Below the pieces are notes generated by a model. That model was not told where the DNA came from, made no database searches, and worked only from the letters and a program-made list of their open reading frames with translations. Positions 35,759 through 46,005 of a stretch of DNA of 64,000 nt are shown in pieces. The position numbers and the translations under genes are program-made. This DNA is from Flavimobilis rhizosphaerae (GTDB taxonomy: Bacteria > Actinomycetota > Actinomycetes > Actinomycetales > Cellulomonadaceae). Position 1 is the stretch's first letter; every line of letters starts with the position of its first letter. The stretch lies in the NCBI RefSeq assembly GCF_014852685.1, contig NZ_JACZDF010000001.1:558001-622000 (forward strand). Reading direction: 5' to 3'.

Positions 35759-37399
35759 ATGAACCCGCAAGGAGCTCCGAGCACGTCGCAGAAGTTCCGG
35801 GAGTCGCTCCTCGATCTGCTGCGCGCACGCCACCCCGTCGTCCTCGTCGAGACGCACGAGACCGAGCGCGTCATGGCGGCCGTCGTCTCGATCGCGCAGG
35901 ACCCCACCGCGTTGCGCACTCAGCGCCAGGTCCTCGCCTACTCCCTCTCCCGCGGCCTCCACCACCCCGGCGACCCCGGCCGCGCCCAGGTCCCCGAGGA
36001 CGCGCTCACCGCCGCGATGTCGACGCCCGTGCCGACGATCTTCGTCTTCAACGACCTCCACCACTTCCTCGGTGGCAACGGTCGTGAGGTTGACCCGATC
36101 CTCGTGCGCGCACTCCTCGACGTCGCAGCCGCGTTCAAGGCGGGCGACGTCGCCCACACCCTCGTCATCGTCTCGCCGTCGCTCCAGCTGCCCACGGACC
36201 TCGAGAAGGTCGTCTCCGTCGTCGACCTGCCGCTGCCCGACACCGACGAGCTCGGCGAGGTGCTCGACGCGATCTGCGACGCGAACGCGGGCGGCATCCG
36301 CGTCGAGCTCACGCCGACGGATCGCGAGAACCTCCTCCAGGCCGCGCGCGGCCTCACCCGCTGGGAGGCCGAGAACGCGTTCGCCCGGGCGATCGCCGGC
36401 GACCGGGTCCTCTCGCGCGACGACATCGCGCGCGTCGTCGAGGAGAAGCGTCAGACGATCCGCAAGTCCGCACTGCTCGAGTTCGTGCCGCCGTCCGGCA
36501 CGATCGAGGACGTCGGGGGGCTCGACAACCTCAAGCGGTGGCTCGTCACACGCCAGGGGTCGTGGCTGCCGCAGGCCGCCGCCTGGGGCGTGCCCGCGCC
36601 CAAGGGAATCCTCATCACGGGCGTGCCGGGCTGCGGCAAGTCGCTCACCGCGAAGTGCTCGTCGACGCTCTGGGGCCTGCCGCTCCTGCGCCTCGACGTC
36701 GGCAAGGTCTTCGCCGGCTTCGTCGGGTCGTCCGAGCAGAACATGCGCGAGGCGCTCCGCCTCGCCGAGGCGGTCGCGCCGTCGATCCTCTGGATCGACG
36801 AGATCGAGAAGGGCTTCGGCTCCGCCGGACAGTCGCAGTCGGGGGACTCGGGGACGAGCCAGCGCGTCTTCGGCACGTTCCTCACGTGGCTCCAGGAGAA
36901 GACCGCGCCCGTCTTCGTCATCGCGACCGCCAACAAGATCGACGCCCTGCCGCCCGAGTTCCTCCGCAAGGGACGCTTCGACGAGATCTTCTTCGTCGAC
37001 CTGCCCACGCCCACGGAGCGCGAGGAGATCTGGCGGCTCCACCTCGACCGTCGGCTCGCCGCAGGTCATGAGCTCGGCACCGCGGCCGCTCCGACGCCCG
37101 GTCTGCTCCGCGACCTCGTCGCCGGCTCCGAAGGGTTCTCGGGGGCCGAGATCGAGCAGGCCGTCGTCTCCGCATGCTTCGACGCGTACGCGGGACGACG
37201 CGCGCTCACGGTCGACGACGTGCGTCGCGCCGTCGCCAACACCGTCCCGCTGTCCGTCACGCAGGCCGAGCAGATCGCGCGCACGCGCGAGTGGGCGGCC
37301 TCGCGGGCCGTCGCCGCGAGCCTTGTCGACGAGCCCGGGGTTCCCCTGCACCCCGAGCTCGCACCCGACGACGTCCGTGGGCGGAGGGTGGCCTACTGA
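35759..37399 (+). CDS. Ycf46-like AAA+ ATPase
   Basis: A 546-residue cytosolic AAA+ protein. The N-terminal 240 residues form a degenerate ATPase-like domain ([26 protein letters not shown]) as in Ycf46 proteins. The second domain is a full AAA module: [14 protein letters not shown] (Walker A), [13 protein letters not shown] (Walker B), [20 protein letters not shown] (sensor 1 and arginine finger region). Substrate threading partners are unknown. ATG 35759 has GAGGGAGGGG upstream and TATCTT at 35704-35709 may be the -10. It is coupled (TGATG) to a membrane-protein gene, suggesting the two act together. Confidence 0.85.
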   Translation: MNPQGAPSTSQKFRESLLDLLRARHPVVLVETHETERVMAAVVSIAQDPTALRTQRQVLAYSLSRGLHHPGDPGRAQVPEDALTAAMSTPVPTIFVFNDLHHFLGGNGREVDPILVRALLDVAAAFKAGDVAHTLVIVSPSLQLPTDLEKVVSVVDLPLPDTDELGEVLDAICDANAGGIRVELTPTDRENLLQAARGLTRWEAENAFARAIAGDRVLSRDDIARVVEEKRQTIRKSALLEFVPPSGTIEDVGGLDNLKRWLVTRQGSWLPQAAAWGVPAPKGILITGVPGCGKSLTAKCSSTLWGLPLLRLDVGKVFAGFVGSSEQNMREALRLAEAVAPSILWIDEIEKGFGSAGQSQSGDSGTSQRVFGTFLTWLQEKTAPVFVIATANKIDALPPEFLRKGRFDEIFFVDLPTPTEREEIWRLHLDRRLAAGHELGTAAAPTPGLLRDLVAGSEGFSGAEIEQAVVSACFDAYAGRRALTVDDVRRAVANTVPLSVTQAEQIARTREWAASRAVAASLVDEPGVPLHPELAPDDVRGRRVAY

Positions 37400-38184
37400 T
37401 GGCATTCGACCGCGTCCGCAGCGCCGAGGACCGGCTCGCGGACAGCACGTGGCACCGGGGCGAGCGCGTGGGCTTCTGGCTCACGGTCGCGACCCTCGGC
37501 TGCTTCACCTTCGCGTGGTTCGGCATCCACGCGCTGCGCCAGTTCCACACCGCGCGCCGCTCGGTCGACGAGTCGTGGGCCGTCGTCTGGGGCATCGTCG
37601 CCGGTGTGTCGATGAGCTTCGGCGGCGGGCTCGACTTCTCGACCGACGCGGCCGCGGCGATCTCCGTGCTCGTGTGGGCCGTGCGGCTCGGCTCGTTGTT
37701 CCACGTCTACGTCGATCACACGGCGCGCATGCGCGACCTCGCCGACGGCGAGGTCGCGCGCGAGCGCTCGATGATCGCGAGCGTCCTCGGCGGTCCCGGT
37801 GGTCGCGGTGGTCCGACGGCGCAGGGCCGGCCCGGCCCCGCGGTCGGCGGTCGCTTCGAGGTCCCGGCGAGCGACCCGTTCGCCGCGGGCCGGCCCACCA
37901 CGCCGACACCGCCCCCTGCCACACCGAGGTCGCCCGTGCGCGGACGCTCATGGGGGCGTCTCGGTCACGGGGCTCCCGACCCGGACAGCGGTCGACGGCT
38001 CGAGTCGCCTGCACCACCACCCGGACCCCGAGCCACGGCCGGTGCGCCCGCCGACGGCACGCCGGACGCCCCCGTGTGGGTCCCCGGGCTCGAGCCGATC
38101 GACCCGCGCGACGCCGTCCGCGGCCGGCGCGACGGGCGCGGCGACCCTGCGGCGCCGCCGAGCGGACGCGTCCTCGACCTCTGA
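37399..38184 (+). CDS. Membrane protein coupled to the AAA ATPase
   Basis: A 261-residue protein of no recognised family. An N-terminal charged stretch is followed by two or three hydrophobic segments (VGFWLTVATLGCFTFAWFGI, and VVWGIVAGVSMSF with AAAAISVLVWAV), then a cytosolic-looking Gly/Pro/Arg-rich tail of about 140 residues. Its ATG shares one base with the ATPase stop (TGATG), so it is almost certainly co-translated. A role as membrane anchor or client of the ATPase is inference. About 195 bases separate it from the flavodoxin-like gene. Confidence 0.6.
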   Translation: MAFDRVRSAEDRLADSTWHRGERVGFWLTVATLGCFTFAWFGIHALRQFHTARRSVDESWAVVWGIVAGVSMSFGGGLDFSTDAAAAISVLVWAVRLGSLFHVYVDHTARMRDLADGEVARERSMIASVLGGPGGRGGPTAQGRPGPAVGGRFEVPASDPFAAGRPTTPTPPPATPRSPVRGRSWGRLGHGAPDPDSGRRLESPAPPPGPRATAGAPADGTPDAPVWVPGLEPIDPRDAVRGRRDGRGDPAAPPSGRVLDL

Positions 38185-38379
38185 GTGTCGGCCCCTCGCG
38201 GCACCGGTCGCAGGCCCGGGCCGTCGTGCGAGCAGCCTCGACGACGGCGGCGGCCGCTGTGATGTGCACCGCCGTGCGTGGGGGACCTCAGGCCCAGCCT
38301 CAGGCGGACGACGTGGGAAACACTGGACGGACGGAGTGCGAGGGGTCGTATCCATCCGGCAGTCTGCAAGGAGACTCAC

Positions 38380-38889
38380 ATGTTGGTTCTGGTCGCGGTG
38401 GCGTCACGCCATGGCAGCACGCTCGAGATCGGCGAGCAGATCGGTGACGTCCTGCGTGGCGCAGGCCTCGGCTGCGACGTCCGCCCGGCGGGCGAGGTCG
38501 CGTCGCTCGACGGCTACGACGCGGTCGTCGTGGGCTCGGCGGTCTACACGGGCCGGTGGCTCGCGGACGCCCGGGACCTCGTCGACAAGCACGTCGCTGA
38601 GCTGGCTGCGATGCCCGTGTGGCTGTTCTCCTCGGGGCTCGCGGACTCGCCTGCCAAGGCGTCGAACCGCCCGGCCGAGACCGTCGACCGGATGAACGTC
38701 ACCGGGGCCGTCGCGCACCGGCACTTCCCCGGCAAGCTCGACCTGAGCGTCCTCAACTTCTCCGAGCGCGCGATCATCGCGGCGGCTCGCGGCAAGCAGG
38801 GTGACCGCCGCGACATGGCGGCGGTGCGTGAGTGGGCAGGCACGATCGCGGCGCACCTCGTCGCGTCGCCGGAGCACGCGGACGCCTGA
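38380..38889 (+). CDS. Flavodoxin-domain protein (HemG-like)
   Basis: A 169-residue protein with the flavodoxin fold: VLVAVASRHGSTLEIGEQIG is the FMN phosphate loop, DAVVVGSAVYTGRW the second strand and VWLFSSGLA the third. It resembles small protoporphyrinogen-oxidase-like (HemG) or menaquinone-linked flavodoxins common in actinobacteria; a heme role is not shown. ATG 38380 has AAGGAG seven bases upstream. The gene stands alone and is followed by two large palindromes. Confidence 0.8.
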   Translation: MLVLVAVASRHGSTLEIGEQIGDVLRGAGLGCDVRPAGEVASLDGYDAVVVGSAVYTGRWLADARDLVDKHVAELAAMPVWLFSSGLADSPAKASNRPAETVDRMNVTGAVAHRHFPGKLDLSVLNFSERAIIAAARGKQGDRRDMAAVREWAGTIAAHLVASPEHADA

Positions 38890-38917
38890 CCCGCCTCCGC
38901 CCCGCCCCCAGCGGCTC

Positions 38918-38958
38918 GATAGCCGATCGGACCACGTGATGTGGGCGGATCAGCTATC
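38918..38958. repeat. Palindrome A with GATAGC-N-GATC half-sites
   Basis: GATAGCCGATC (38918-38928) pairs with GATCAGCTATC (38948-38958) with one mismatch; inside it CCAC (38932-38935) pairs with GTGG (38941-38944). It shares its half-site with palindrome B. Confidence 0.75.
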
Positions 38959-38977
38959 CACCCAGGGGCGCGTGCGC

Positions 38978-39022
38978 TCGATAGCGGATCCGTACGCAGG
39001 ACGCGTACCGATCCGCTATCGA
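38978..39022. repeat. Palindrome B with GATAGC-N-GATC half-sites
   Basis: TCGATAGCGGATC (38978-38990) pairs perfectly with GATCCGCTATCGA (39010-39022). After one mismatch GTACGC (38992-38997) pairs with GCGTAC (39003-39008) over a five-base loop. It may act as terminator between convergent genes or be a dispersed palindromic repeat. Confidence 0.8.
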
Positions 39023-39103
39023 CTGCGCCAACCGCTACGGAGGGCAGAGCCCGTGAGGGGCAGGCCAGTGTCCGGCCAGGGTCAGGCCCGTGTCAGTCCA
39101 AGG

Positions 39104-40537
39104 TCAGGCCAGCGGCGGGCGGCGGTCCTGCCAACGGTGGATCTCCTCGAGCTGCAGCGCAAGAGTGAGCAGCTCCGCGTCATGACCGAGGCGACCGCCG
39201 AGCTGCACGCCGATCGGCAGCGTCGTCCCGTCGACGTCGAGCTCCGCGACCGGGAGCGACACCGCCGGACGCCCCGTGAGGTTCCACACGCTCGTCCACG
39301 GCGTGAAGCGCGTCTGCGCCGCGAAGTCCGCGGCAGGGTCCGCGTCGTCGCGTAGCGCGTCGGGACGGACGGGCGGTTGCGCGAGCGTCGGCGTGAGGAC
39401 GACGTCGAGGTCCTCCCACGCCTGCCCGACGGCCCGCACGAGCCGTTGGTGAGCGACGACCGCGTCGGCGTGCTCGACGCCCGTGACGCGCCTGCCGTTC
39501 TCCCGCAACCAGCGCGTCAGGGGTCGGAGCATGCCCTCGGCCTGGGGCGGCACGGGGACCTGCAGGGCCATGACCGACCACAGCGCGGCGAAGGCGTCCC
39601 ACGCCTCGGCGGCGAACGGCACGGGCGCCTCGACGACGTCGTGGCCGAGCGAGGCGAGGTCGTCAGCAGTCCGCAAGGCCGCCGCGACGCACGCCGGGTG
39701 GACGTCGGCGTCGGAGGTGATGAGCGGTGTCGTCAGCAGCCCGACGCGCAGCCGACGCGGGCGCGCGTCGAGCGCCGCGAGGAAGCCGCCCGCGGGACGA
39801 CGCGCCTCGACCATGTCTCCCGGCCACGGGTGCGCGAGGACGTCGAGGAGCGCAGCCGTGTCCCGGACGTCGCGCGTGAGGACCCCGTGGCTCGCGAGAC
39901 CCGCCCCGTCCGTGCCCCACGGACCCGGGCTCACGAGCCCGCGGCTCGGCTTGAGCCCGACGAGCCCGCATGCGCTCGCGGGGATGCGGATCGACCCGCC
40001 GCCGTCGTTGCCGTGGGCGACCGGGACGATGCGAGCCGCGACCGCGGCGGCCGCTCCGCCGCTCGAGCCGCCGGCCGTGCGCGTCGTGTCCCACGGCGTG
40101 CGGGCCGGGGGAGTGCCGTCGGGCTCGGTGTAGCAGGGCAGGCCGAGCTCGGGGGTCGTCGTCTTGCCGAGCATCACCGTGCCCGCGCGGGCGAGGAGCG
40201 TGACGACGCCGTCGTCGACGTCCGCGACGTTGTCCGCGAGGAGCGCGGACCCCGCCGTGAAGCGCACGCCCGCGACCATCGTGAGGTCCTTGACGGGGCA
40301 CGGGACGCCGAGCAGCGGTGGGAGGCTGCGCGGGTCGTCAGCGGCCGCGAGGACCCTCTCGGCCTCCGCGGCCTCGGCGAGCGCCCGCTCGGGCGTGAGC
40401 GTGACGAACGCGCCGACCTGCGGGCCGAGACGCTCGGCGCGGTCGAGCGCATGGCGCACGACCTCCGTCGGGGAGGTCTCGCGGAGGCGGATCGCCTCCG
40501 CCGTCTCGAGGGCTGTGAGGTCGTGGAGCTCGCTCAT
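39104..40537 (-). CDS. Amidase-signature-family hydrolase
   Basis: A 477-residue amidase (GatA-like fold). The Ser-cisSer-Lys triad is visible: Lys in PCPVKDL near residue 85, and serines in the glycine-rich AGGSSGGAAAAVAA and GGSIRIPASACGLVGLKPSRG. Such enzymes hydrolyse small amides; no gatB or gatC is adjacent, so this is a stand-alone amidase rather than the tRNA amidotransferase subunit. ATG 40537 lies six bases after TAGGCT on the minus strand (40549-40544), so the transcript is probably leaderless. Divergent from the PIN-PhoH gene. Confidence 0.88.
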   Translation of the reverse strand: MSELHDLTALETAEAIRLRETSPTEVVRHALDRAERLGPQVGAFVTLTPERALAEAAEAERVLAAADDPRSLPPLLGVPCPVKDLTMVAGVRFTAGSALLADNVADVDDGVVTLLARAGTVMLGKTTTPELGLPCYTEPDGTPPARTPWDTTRTAGGSSGGAAAAVAARIVPVAHGNDGGGSIRIPASACGLVGLKPSRGLVSPGPWGTDGAGLASHGVLTRDVRDTAALLDVLAHPWPGDMVEARRPAGGFLAALDARPRRLRVGLLTTPLITSDADVHPACVAAALRTADDLASLGHDVVEAPVPFAAEAWDAFAALWSVMALQVPVPPQAEGMLRPLTRWLRENGRRVTGVEHADAVVAHQRLVRAVGQAWEDLDVVLTPTLAQPPVRPDALRDDADPAADFAAQTRFTPWTSVWNLTGRPAVSLPVAELDVDGTTLPIGVQLGGRLGHDAELLTLALQLEEIHRWQDRRPPLA

Positions 40538-40705
40538 GCTCCGAGCCTAGGCCCGGTGTGCGCCCGGATTTCGGCGCGTGTTCGCCCGCACCTCTCTTCC
40601 CCGACGAACGACACCGCTGTAGTTTGGCTGTGACGGACGACACACCCGTTGTCCGGCGCCCCCGGGCCGACCACCCAGGCCGGCCCCCAGCGCAGGGAGC
40701 CTCGC

Positions 40706-42085
40706 ATGAACCCCACGAGCACGACGGTCACCCGGACCACGCGCACGGAGGGAGGTGAGGGTCCCGTGCGGACGTTCGTCGTCGACACCTCCGTCCTCCT
40801 CGCCGACCCCGCCGCTCTGCGACGCTTCGCCGAGCACGACGTCGTCCTGCCCCTCACCGTCGTCACCGAGCTCGAGGCCAAACGCCACCACGCCGAGCTC
40901 GGCTACTTTGCCCGCGCCGCCCTGCGCGCGCTCGACGACCTCCGGGTCCGCCACGGCGGCCTCGACCGCCCCCTGCCGCTCGGCGCAGGCCTCGGGACCC
41001 TGCGCGTCGAGCTCAACCACATCGACCCGGCCGTCCTCCCCGCGGGCTTCCGGCTCGGCGACAACGACTCCCGCATCCTCGCTGTCGCCGCGGGTCTCGC
41101 CGCCGAGGGCGCCGACGTCACCGTCGTCTCCAAGGACCTGCCGATGCGCATCAAGGCGTCCGCGTGCGGCCTCACCGCCGAGGAGTATCGCGCCGAGCAG
41201 GCCACCGAACCCGGCCACACCGGGATCGCCGAGCTCGACGTCCCCGAGGCGACGATGGCCACGCTCTGGGAGCACGAGTCCTTCCCGCTGAGCGACCTGC
41301 CGCCCGCAACCCTCACCGCGTTCCAGGAGACGACGACGCCGCACGTCCACACGGGCCTCGTCCTCCACTCCCCACGAGGCTCCGCCCTCGGCCGCATCAC
41401 CGCCGACAAGCACGTCCAGCTCGTCCGCGGCGACCAGGAAGTCTTCGGGCTGCGCGGCCGCAGCGCGGAGCAGCGCATCGCGATCGACCTCCTCGCCGAC
41501 CCGTCGATCGGCATCGTCTCCCTCGGCGGACGCGCCGGCACCGGGAAGTCCGCCCTCGCACTCTGCGCCGCCCTCGAGGCCGTCCTCGAGAAGCGCCAGC
41601 ACCGTCGCATCATGGTGTTCCGGCCGCTCTACGCGGTCGGCGGCCAGGAGCTCGGCTACCTGCCCGGCACCGAGGCCGAGAAGATGAACCCGTGGGCGGA
41701 CGCCGTCTACGACACCCTCGGCGCCGTCGTCGCCAAGGAGGTTGTCGAGGAGGTCCTCGCCCGCGACCTCCTCGAGGTCCTGCCGCTCACACACATCCGC
41801 GGCCGCTCCCTCCACGACGCGTTCGTCATCGTCGACGAGGCCCAGTCCCTCGAGCGCGGCGTCCTCCTCACCGTCCTGTCGCGCATCGGCCAGAACTCGC
41901 GCGTCGTCCTCACGCACGACGTCGCGCAGCGCGACAATCTGCGCGTCGGACGGCACGACGGCGTCGCGGCGGTCGTCGAACAGCTCGCCGGCCACCCCCT
42001 CTTCGCGCACGTCACCCTCACCCGCTCCGAGCGTTCGCCCGTCGCGGCGCTCGTCACCCAGCTCCTCGAGGACGTCACCGCGTAG
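40706..42085 (+). CDS. PIN-PhoH fusion ATPase/ribonuclease (PhoH2/YlaK-like)
   Basis: A 459-residue fusion. The N-terminal PIN domain has the acidic nuclease residues in [22 protein letters not shown] and GDNDSRIL. The C-terminal PhoH ATPase has [13 protein letters not shown] (Walker A), [14 protein letters not shown] (Walker B) and [11 protein letters not shown]. PhoH2 proteins are ATP-driven RNA helicase-RNases, often paired with an antitoxin-like gene; none is seen here. ATG 40706 has AGGGAG seven bases upstream; GTG 40766 would shorten the basic Thr-rich N-terminus. A -10-like TAGTTT is about 90 bases upstream. Confidence 0.88.
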   Translation: MNPTSTTVTRTTRTEGGEGPVRTFVVDTSVLLADPAALRRFAEHDVVLPLTVVTELEAKRHHAELGYFARAALRALDDLRVRHGGLDRPLPLGAGLGTLRVELNHIDPAVLPAGFRLGDNDSRILAVAAGLAAEGADVTVVSKDLPMRIKASACGLTAEEYRAEQATEPGHTGIAELDVPEATMATLWEHESFPLSDLPPATLTAFQETTTPHVHTGLVLHSPRGSALGRITADKHVQLVRGDQEVFGLRGRSAEQRIAIDLLADPSIGIVSLGGRAGTGKSALALCAALEAVLEKRQHRRIMVFRPLYAVGGQELGYLPGTEAEKMNPWADAVYDTLGAVVAKEVVEEVLARDLLEVLPLTHIRGRSLHDAFVIVDEAQSLERGVLLTVLSRIGQNSRVVLTHDVAQRDNLRVGRHDGVAAVVEQLAGHPLFAHVTLTRSERSPVAALVTQLLEDVTA

Positions 42086-42231
42086 GCCGGCCGGGCACGG
42101 CCCGTGGCCCACGCCGCCGACCTCGGCTGCGCCGGGGCGCGGCACGGCGCGGCACGAAGCGGGCTGTGCGGCGTCGCGCTAACGTTCTCGCATGTCCCAG
42201 GGGGGACACGACCATCGACGAGAGGGACCTC

Positions 42232-42615
42232 GTGACCGACCCGAACCAGCAGCCGTACCAGCACGACCCCTACGGGCAGCAGCCCTCCGGTGAGCAGCAG
42301 CCGTACGGCCAGCAGGCGTACCCGCAGCAGCCGTACGGCCAGCAGCAGTACGCGCCCCAGGGCGGCCCTGTCCGCCAGGCCTACGCGCCCGACGGCACGC
42401 CCGCGAGCGACAAGACGATCCTCATCGCCTTCCTCCTTGGCTTCCTCCTCGCCGGCCTCGGCATCCACCGGTTCTACGTCGGCAAGGTCGGCACAGGGAT
42501 CCTCTTCCTCCTCACGGCGGGAGGCCTCGGCGTGTGGTGGCTCATCGACATGATCATGCTCGTCATGGGCAGCTTCACGGACGCCCAGGGCCGCAAGCTC
42601 ATCAACTGGACCTGA
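42232..42615 (+). CDS. TM2-domain membrane protein
   Basis: A 127-residue protein. The first 60 residues are a Gln/Tyr/Pro/Gly-rich tail with PYGQQ-like repeats. The TM2 domain follows: [20 protein letters not shown], then [22 protein letters not shown] with the conserved turn and DMIMLV. TM2 proteins have two helices and unknown function. GTG 42232 has AGAGGGA upstream, and TAACGT at 42180-42185 may be its -10. A strong terminator follows within 20 bases. Confidence 0.82.
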   Translation: MTDPNQQPYQHDPYGQQPSGEQQPYGQQAYPQQPYGQQQYAPQGGPVRQAYAPDGTPASDKTILIAFLLGFLLAGLGIHRFYVGKVGTGILFLLTAGGLGVWWLIDMIMLVMGSFTDAQGRKLINWT

Positions 42616-42632
42616 CCCGTCCTGCACCACGC

Positions 42633-42668
42633 ACGGCGCCGCACCCGCACCCGCGGGTGCGGCGCCGT
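42633..42668 (+). terminator. Terminator with 16-bp perfect stem
   Basis: ACGGCGCCGCACCCGC (42633-42648) pairs perfectly with 42653-42668 over ACCC, starting 17 bases after the TM2 gene. Confidence 0.8.
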
Positions 42669-42685
42669 CGTCGTCCGCGGACACC

Positions 42686-42715
42686 GTTGTCCGTGCTGAC
42701 ACGACGTGGTTAACC
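42686..42715 (+). promoter_or_regulatory. Leaderless promoter of the EmrB-type MFS gene
   Basis: TTGTCC (42686-42691), 18 bases, TAACCT (42710-42715), then exactly six bases to the GTG start at 42722. Confidence 0.6.
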
Positions 42716-42721
42716 TGCACC

Positions 42722-44347
42722 GTGAGCCACGACCCCCACGCCCCCGCGCCGACCCCGACCCCGGCGACAGCGCCGCTCGTCGACCTCGGCGGACGCAGCC
42801 CGTGGAGCATCCTCCCGGCGCTCTGCCTCGGCTTCTTCGTCATCATGGTCGACACGACCATCGTCAACATCGCGGTCCCGACCCTCCAGACGGCGTTCAG
42901 CGCGACCCTCACGACCGTCGGCTGGGTCAACAGCGCGTACCTCCTGAGCTTCGCGGCGCTCCTCCTCGTCACGGGCCGCCTTGGTGACCGCTTCGGGCCG
43001 CGCCCCGTCTTCGTGTGGGGGCTCGTCGTCTTCACGCTCTCGTCGCTCGCGTGCGGCCTCTCCGGCCTCGCCGGGTCCATCGAGCTGCTCGTCGCCGCGC
43101 GCGCCGTCCAGGGCGTCGGCGCAGCCCTCATGACGCCGCAGACGATGTCGATGATCACGCGCGTCTTCCCGCGCGAGCGTCGCGGCGCCGCCATGGGCGT
43201 GTGGGGCTCGGTCGCGGGCCTCGCGACGATCGCCGGGCCGCTCCTCGGCGGGCTCTTCGTCGAGACGATCGGCTGGGAGTGGATCTTCTACGTCAACATC
43301 CCTGTCGGCATCGTCGCGCTCGTCCTCGCCGTCCGCACCCTGCCGACGCTTCCGACGCACTCGCGGTCGTTCGACATGGTCGGCGTCGTCCTGTCCGTCG
43401 TCGGCCTCTTCCTCCTCGTCTTCGGGATCCAGGAGGGGCAGAGCTTCGGGTGGGGGCGCGTCATCGGGCCCGTGACGGTCTGGTGGATCCTCGGCGCGGG
43501 AGCCGTCGTCACCGCGGCGTTCCTCGCCTGGCAGAAGCGGCGTGGGCCGGACGCGCTCCTTCCGCTCACGCTCTTCACGCACCGGACGTTCGCGCTCGCG
43601 AACGTCGGCGGAGCCGTCGCGTCGTTCGCGATGATCGGCATCTTCTTCCCGCTCACCCTGTTCCTCCAGCAGGTGCTCGGTCTCAGCGCGCTCCACGCGG
43701 CGCTCGTCAACCTGCCGGGGTCGGTGCTCTCCGGCATCGTCGCGCCGTTCGCGGGACGGCTCGCGGACAGGGTCCCCGGCAAGTGGGTCGTCGCGGCAGG
43801 TTTCGGTCTCCTCGTGACGTCCGTCGCGTGGGTCGCGCTCGTCGTCGAGCCCGGCATCTCGGTGTGGCACGTCTACCCGCCGATGGCTCTTTTCGGCGTC
43901 GGCACGGGCATGCTGTTCTCCCCGCTCGCGGCGCTCGCGACGTCGGGCTTGGCGCCAGCGACGGCAGGAGCCGGCGCGGGCGCGTTCAACATGAACCGGC
44001 AGGTGGGCGGCGTCATCGGCTCGGCCGTCATCGTCGCGACGCTCACGTCGCGCATCGCCGTCGAGATCCCCGCGGCGCTCGCCCGTGCGTCGGAGAGGCT
44101 TCCCGACGACGTGCGCGAGGTCGTCGGGAGCCTCGCGCCGTCGCTCAGCAGCGGGCTCGGTGCGGCGGGTGCGTTCGACGTCCCCGCGGGCGTTCCCGCC
44201 GACATCGCCGCGCAGGTGCGGGAGGTCGTGCTCGGTGCGGTGCACGCGGGCTTCGCGACGGCCGTCGGCCAGACGATGCTGCTCGCGGCGGGAGTGCTCA
44301 CGTTCGGCCTCGTCGCGGCCCTCGCGATGGAGAAGAACCCGCACTGA
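42722..44347 (+). CDS. EmrB/QacA-type (DHA2) MFS efflux transporter
   Basis: A 541-residue drug:H+ antiporter of the 14-helix DHA2 type. FVIMVDTTIVNIAVPTLQ is motif D1, LVTGRLGDRFGPRPVFVWG is motif A and ALMTPQTMSMITRVFP follows; the last 100 residues hold a long extracytoplasmic loop and final helix. Substrates are typically cationic drugs or dyes but cannot be named here. GTG 42722 is supported by the promoter geometry just upstream. No regulator gene is adjacent. It converges on fumC with a strong terminator between. Confidence 0.88.
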   Translation: MSHDPHAPAPTPTPATAPLVDLGGRSPWSILPALCLGFFVIMVDTTIVNIAVPTLQTAFSATLTTVGWVNSAYLLSFAALLLVTGRLGDRFGPRPVFVWGLVVFTLSSLACGLSGLAGSIELLVAARAVQGVGAALMTPQTMSMITRVFPRERRGAAMGVWGSVAGLATIAGPLLGGLFVETIGWEWIFYVNIPVGIVALVLAVRTLPTLPTHSRSFDMVGVVLSVVGLFLLVFGIQEGQSFGWGRVIGPVTVWWILGAGAVVTAAFLAWQKRRGPDALLPLTLFTHRTFALANVGGAVASFAMIGIFFPLTLFLQQVLGLSALHAALVNLPGSVLSGIVAPFAGRLADRVPGKWVVAAGFGLLVTSVAWVALVVEPGISVWHVYPPMALFGVGTGMLFSPLAALATSGLAPATAGAGAGAFNMNRQVGGVIGSAVIVATLTSRIAVEIPAALARASERLPDDVREVVGSLAPSLSSGLGAAGAFDVPAGVPADIAAQVREVVLGAVHAGFATAVGQTMLLAAGVLTFGLVAALAMEKNPH

Positions 44348-44430
44348 GAACCGCGTGGAGGTCGGAAGAGCATCCGGACCCAGCCCCGGACTCAGCCCCG
44401 GACGCGGCCTCCGGCTCGTCCCGGACGCGA

Positions 44431-44466
44431 CGCGGCCCCGGACGCCGTGAGGAGTCCGGGGCCGCG
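44431..44466. terminator. Bidirectional terminator between MFS gene and fumC
   Basis: CGCGGCCCCGGAC (44431-44443) pairs perfectly with GTCCGGGGCCGCG (44454-44466) over a ten-base loop. Confidence 0.75.
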
Positions 44467-44480
44467 TGCGCACCAGCAGG

Positions 44481-45917
44481 TCAGGCCTGCGGCGGGCGCG
44501 TCATGCTCATGACGTCGAGCGCCTCGTCGAGCTGTGCCTCGGTGACCTCGCCGCGCTCGACGAAGCCGAGGTCGACGACCGCCTGACGGACGGTGACGCC
44601 CGCCTTGACGGCGTGCTTGGCGACCTTCGCGGCCGCCTCGTAGCCGATGACGCGGTTGAGGGGCGTGACGATCGACGGCGACGACTCGGCGAGCGCGCGC
44701 GCCCGCTCCTCGTTCGCCGTGATACCCGCGACCGTGCGGTCCGCGAGGACGCGCGACGCGTTGGCGAGCAGACGGATCGACTCGAGGATCGACGACGCGA
44801 TGACGGGGATCTGGACGTTGAGCTCGAACGAGCCCGACGCGCCCGCCCACGCGACCGTCGCGTCGTTGCCGATGACGCGCGCGGCGACCATGAGCACGGC
44901 CTCGGGCACGACGGGGTTGACCTTGCCCGGCATGATCGACGAGCCTGGCTGCAGGTCGGGGATGAAGATCTCGCCGAGGCCCGTGTTGGGGCCCGAGCCC
45001 ATCCAGCGCAGGTCGTTGCAGATCTTCGTGAGGGAGACGGCGATCGTGCGCAGGGCGCCCGAGAGCTCGACGAGGCCGTCGCGCGAGGACTGCGCCTCGA
45101 AGTGGTCGCGTGCCTCGGTGAGGGGCAGGCCGGTGTCCTCGACGAGGAGTGCGATGACGCGCTGCGGGAAGCCGGCCGGGGTGTTGATGCCCGTGCCGAC
45201 GGCGGTGCCACCGAGCGGGACCTCGGCCGCGCGGGGGAGTGCGGCCTCGAGGCGCTCGATGCCGTAGCGGATCGCGGCCGCGTAGCCGCCGAACTCCTGG
45301 CCGAGCGTCACGGGCGTCGCGTCCATGAGGTGGGTGCGGCCCGCCTTGACGACCCCGGCGAACTCGGTGGCCTTCGCGCCGAGCGTCTCGGCGAGGTGCT
45401 CGAGCGCGGGCACGAGGTCGCCGACGACGCCTGCGGTCGCGGCGACGTGCGCCGACGTCGGGAAGACGTCGTTCGACGACTGCGACGCGTTGACGTGGTC
45501 GTTGGGGTGGACCTCGCGGCCGAGGTGGCGGGTCGCGAGGGTCGCGAGCACCTCGTTCGTGTTCATGTTCGACGACGTGCCCGAGCCCGTCTGGTAGACG
45601 TCGACGGGGAAGTGCGCGTCGTGCTGGCCGGTCGCGACCTCGTCGGCCGCTGCGACGATCGCGTCGGCGACGTCCTGCGGGAGGACGCCGAGCTCGGCGT
45701 TGGCGCGGGCGGCGGCCTTCTTGATGCGCGCGAGCGCCTCGATGTGGCCGCGCTCGAGCACCGAGCCGGAGATCGGGAAGTTCTCGACGGCCCGCTGCGT
45801 CTGCGCGCGGTAGAGCGCAGCAGCGGGGACGCGGACCTCTCCCATCGTGTCGTGCTCGATGCGGAAGTCAGCGTCCTGGGCAGGGATCGGCGCGTCGCCG
45901 ACAGCGTTGTCAGTCAT
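44481..45917 (-). CDS. fumC: Class II fumarate hydratase
   Basis: Iron-free fumarase of 478 residues that interconverts fumarate and malate in the TCA cycle. The superfamily signature [11 protein letters not shown] is present, as are the other two conserved regions ([14 protein letters not shown] and [18 protein letters not shown]). Length is normal for FumC. The ATG at 45917 begins [10 protein letters not shown]; its ribosome site is weak (GGAC). The active-site network belongs to the homotetramer. It is separated from the upstream carbonic anhydrase gene by about 90 bases on the same strand. Confidence 0.96.
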   Translation of the reverse strand: MTDNAVGDAPIPAQDADFRIEHDTMGEVRVPAAALYRAQTQRAVENFPISGSVLERGHIEALARIKKAAARANAELGVLPQDVADAIVAAADEVATGQHDAHFPVDVYQTGSGTSSNMNTNEVLATLATRHLGREVHPNDHVNASQSSNDVFPTSAHVAATAGVVGDLVPALEHLAETLGAKATEFAGVVKAGRTHLMDATPVTLGQEFGGYAAAIRYGIERLEAALPRAAEVPLGGTAVGTGINTPAGFPQRVIALLVEDTGLPLTEARDHFEAQSSRDGLVELSGALRTIAVSLTKICNDLRWMGSGPNTGLGEIFIPDLQPGSSIMPGKVNPVVPEAVLMVAARVIGNDATVAWAGASGSFELNVQIPVIASSILESIRLLANASRVLADRTVAGITANEERARALAESSPSIVTPLNRVIGYEAAAKVAKHAVKAGVTVRQAVVDLGFVERGEVTEAQLDEALDVMSMTRPPQA

Positions 45918-46005
45918 GGGTCCATGGTGCCGCACGACGCGCCCCGGTCTCGACCCGGGAAGCGCCGCCAAAAACGGGACCTGGGTCACACCGCCGCGCG
46001 TCTCC

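Noticed and set aside
42232-42380. GlnGln-rich repeats of the TM2 gene as a CRISPR-like or satellite array
   Set aside because: Units are short, imperfect and in frame, encoding a Tyr/Gln/Pro tail usual for TM2 proteins.
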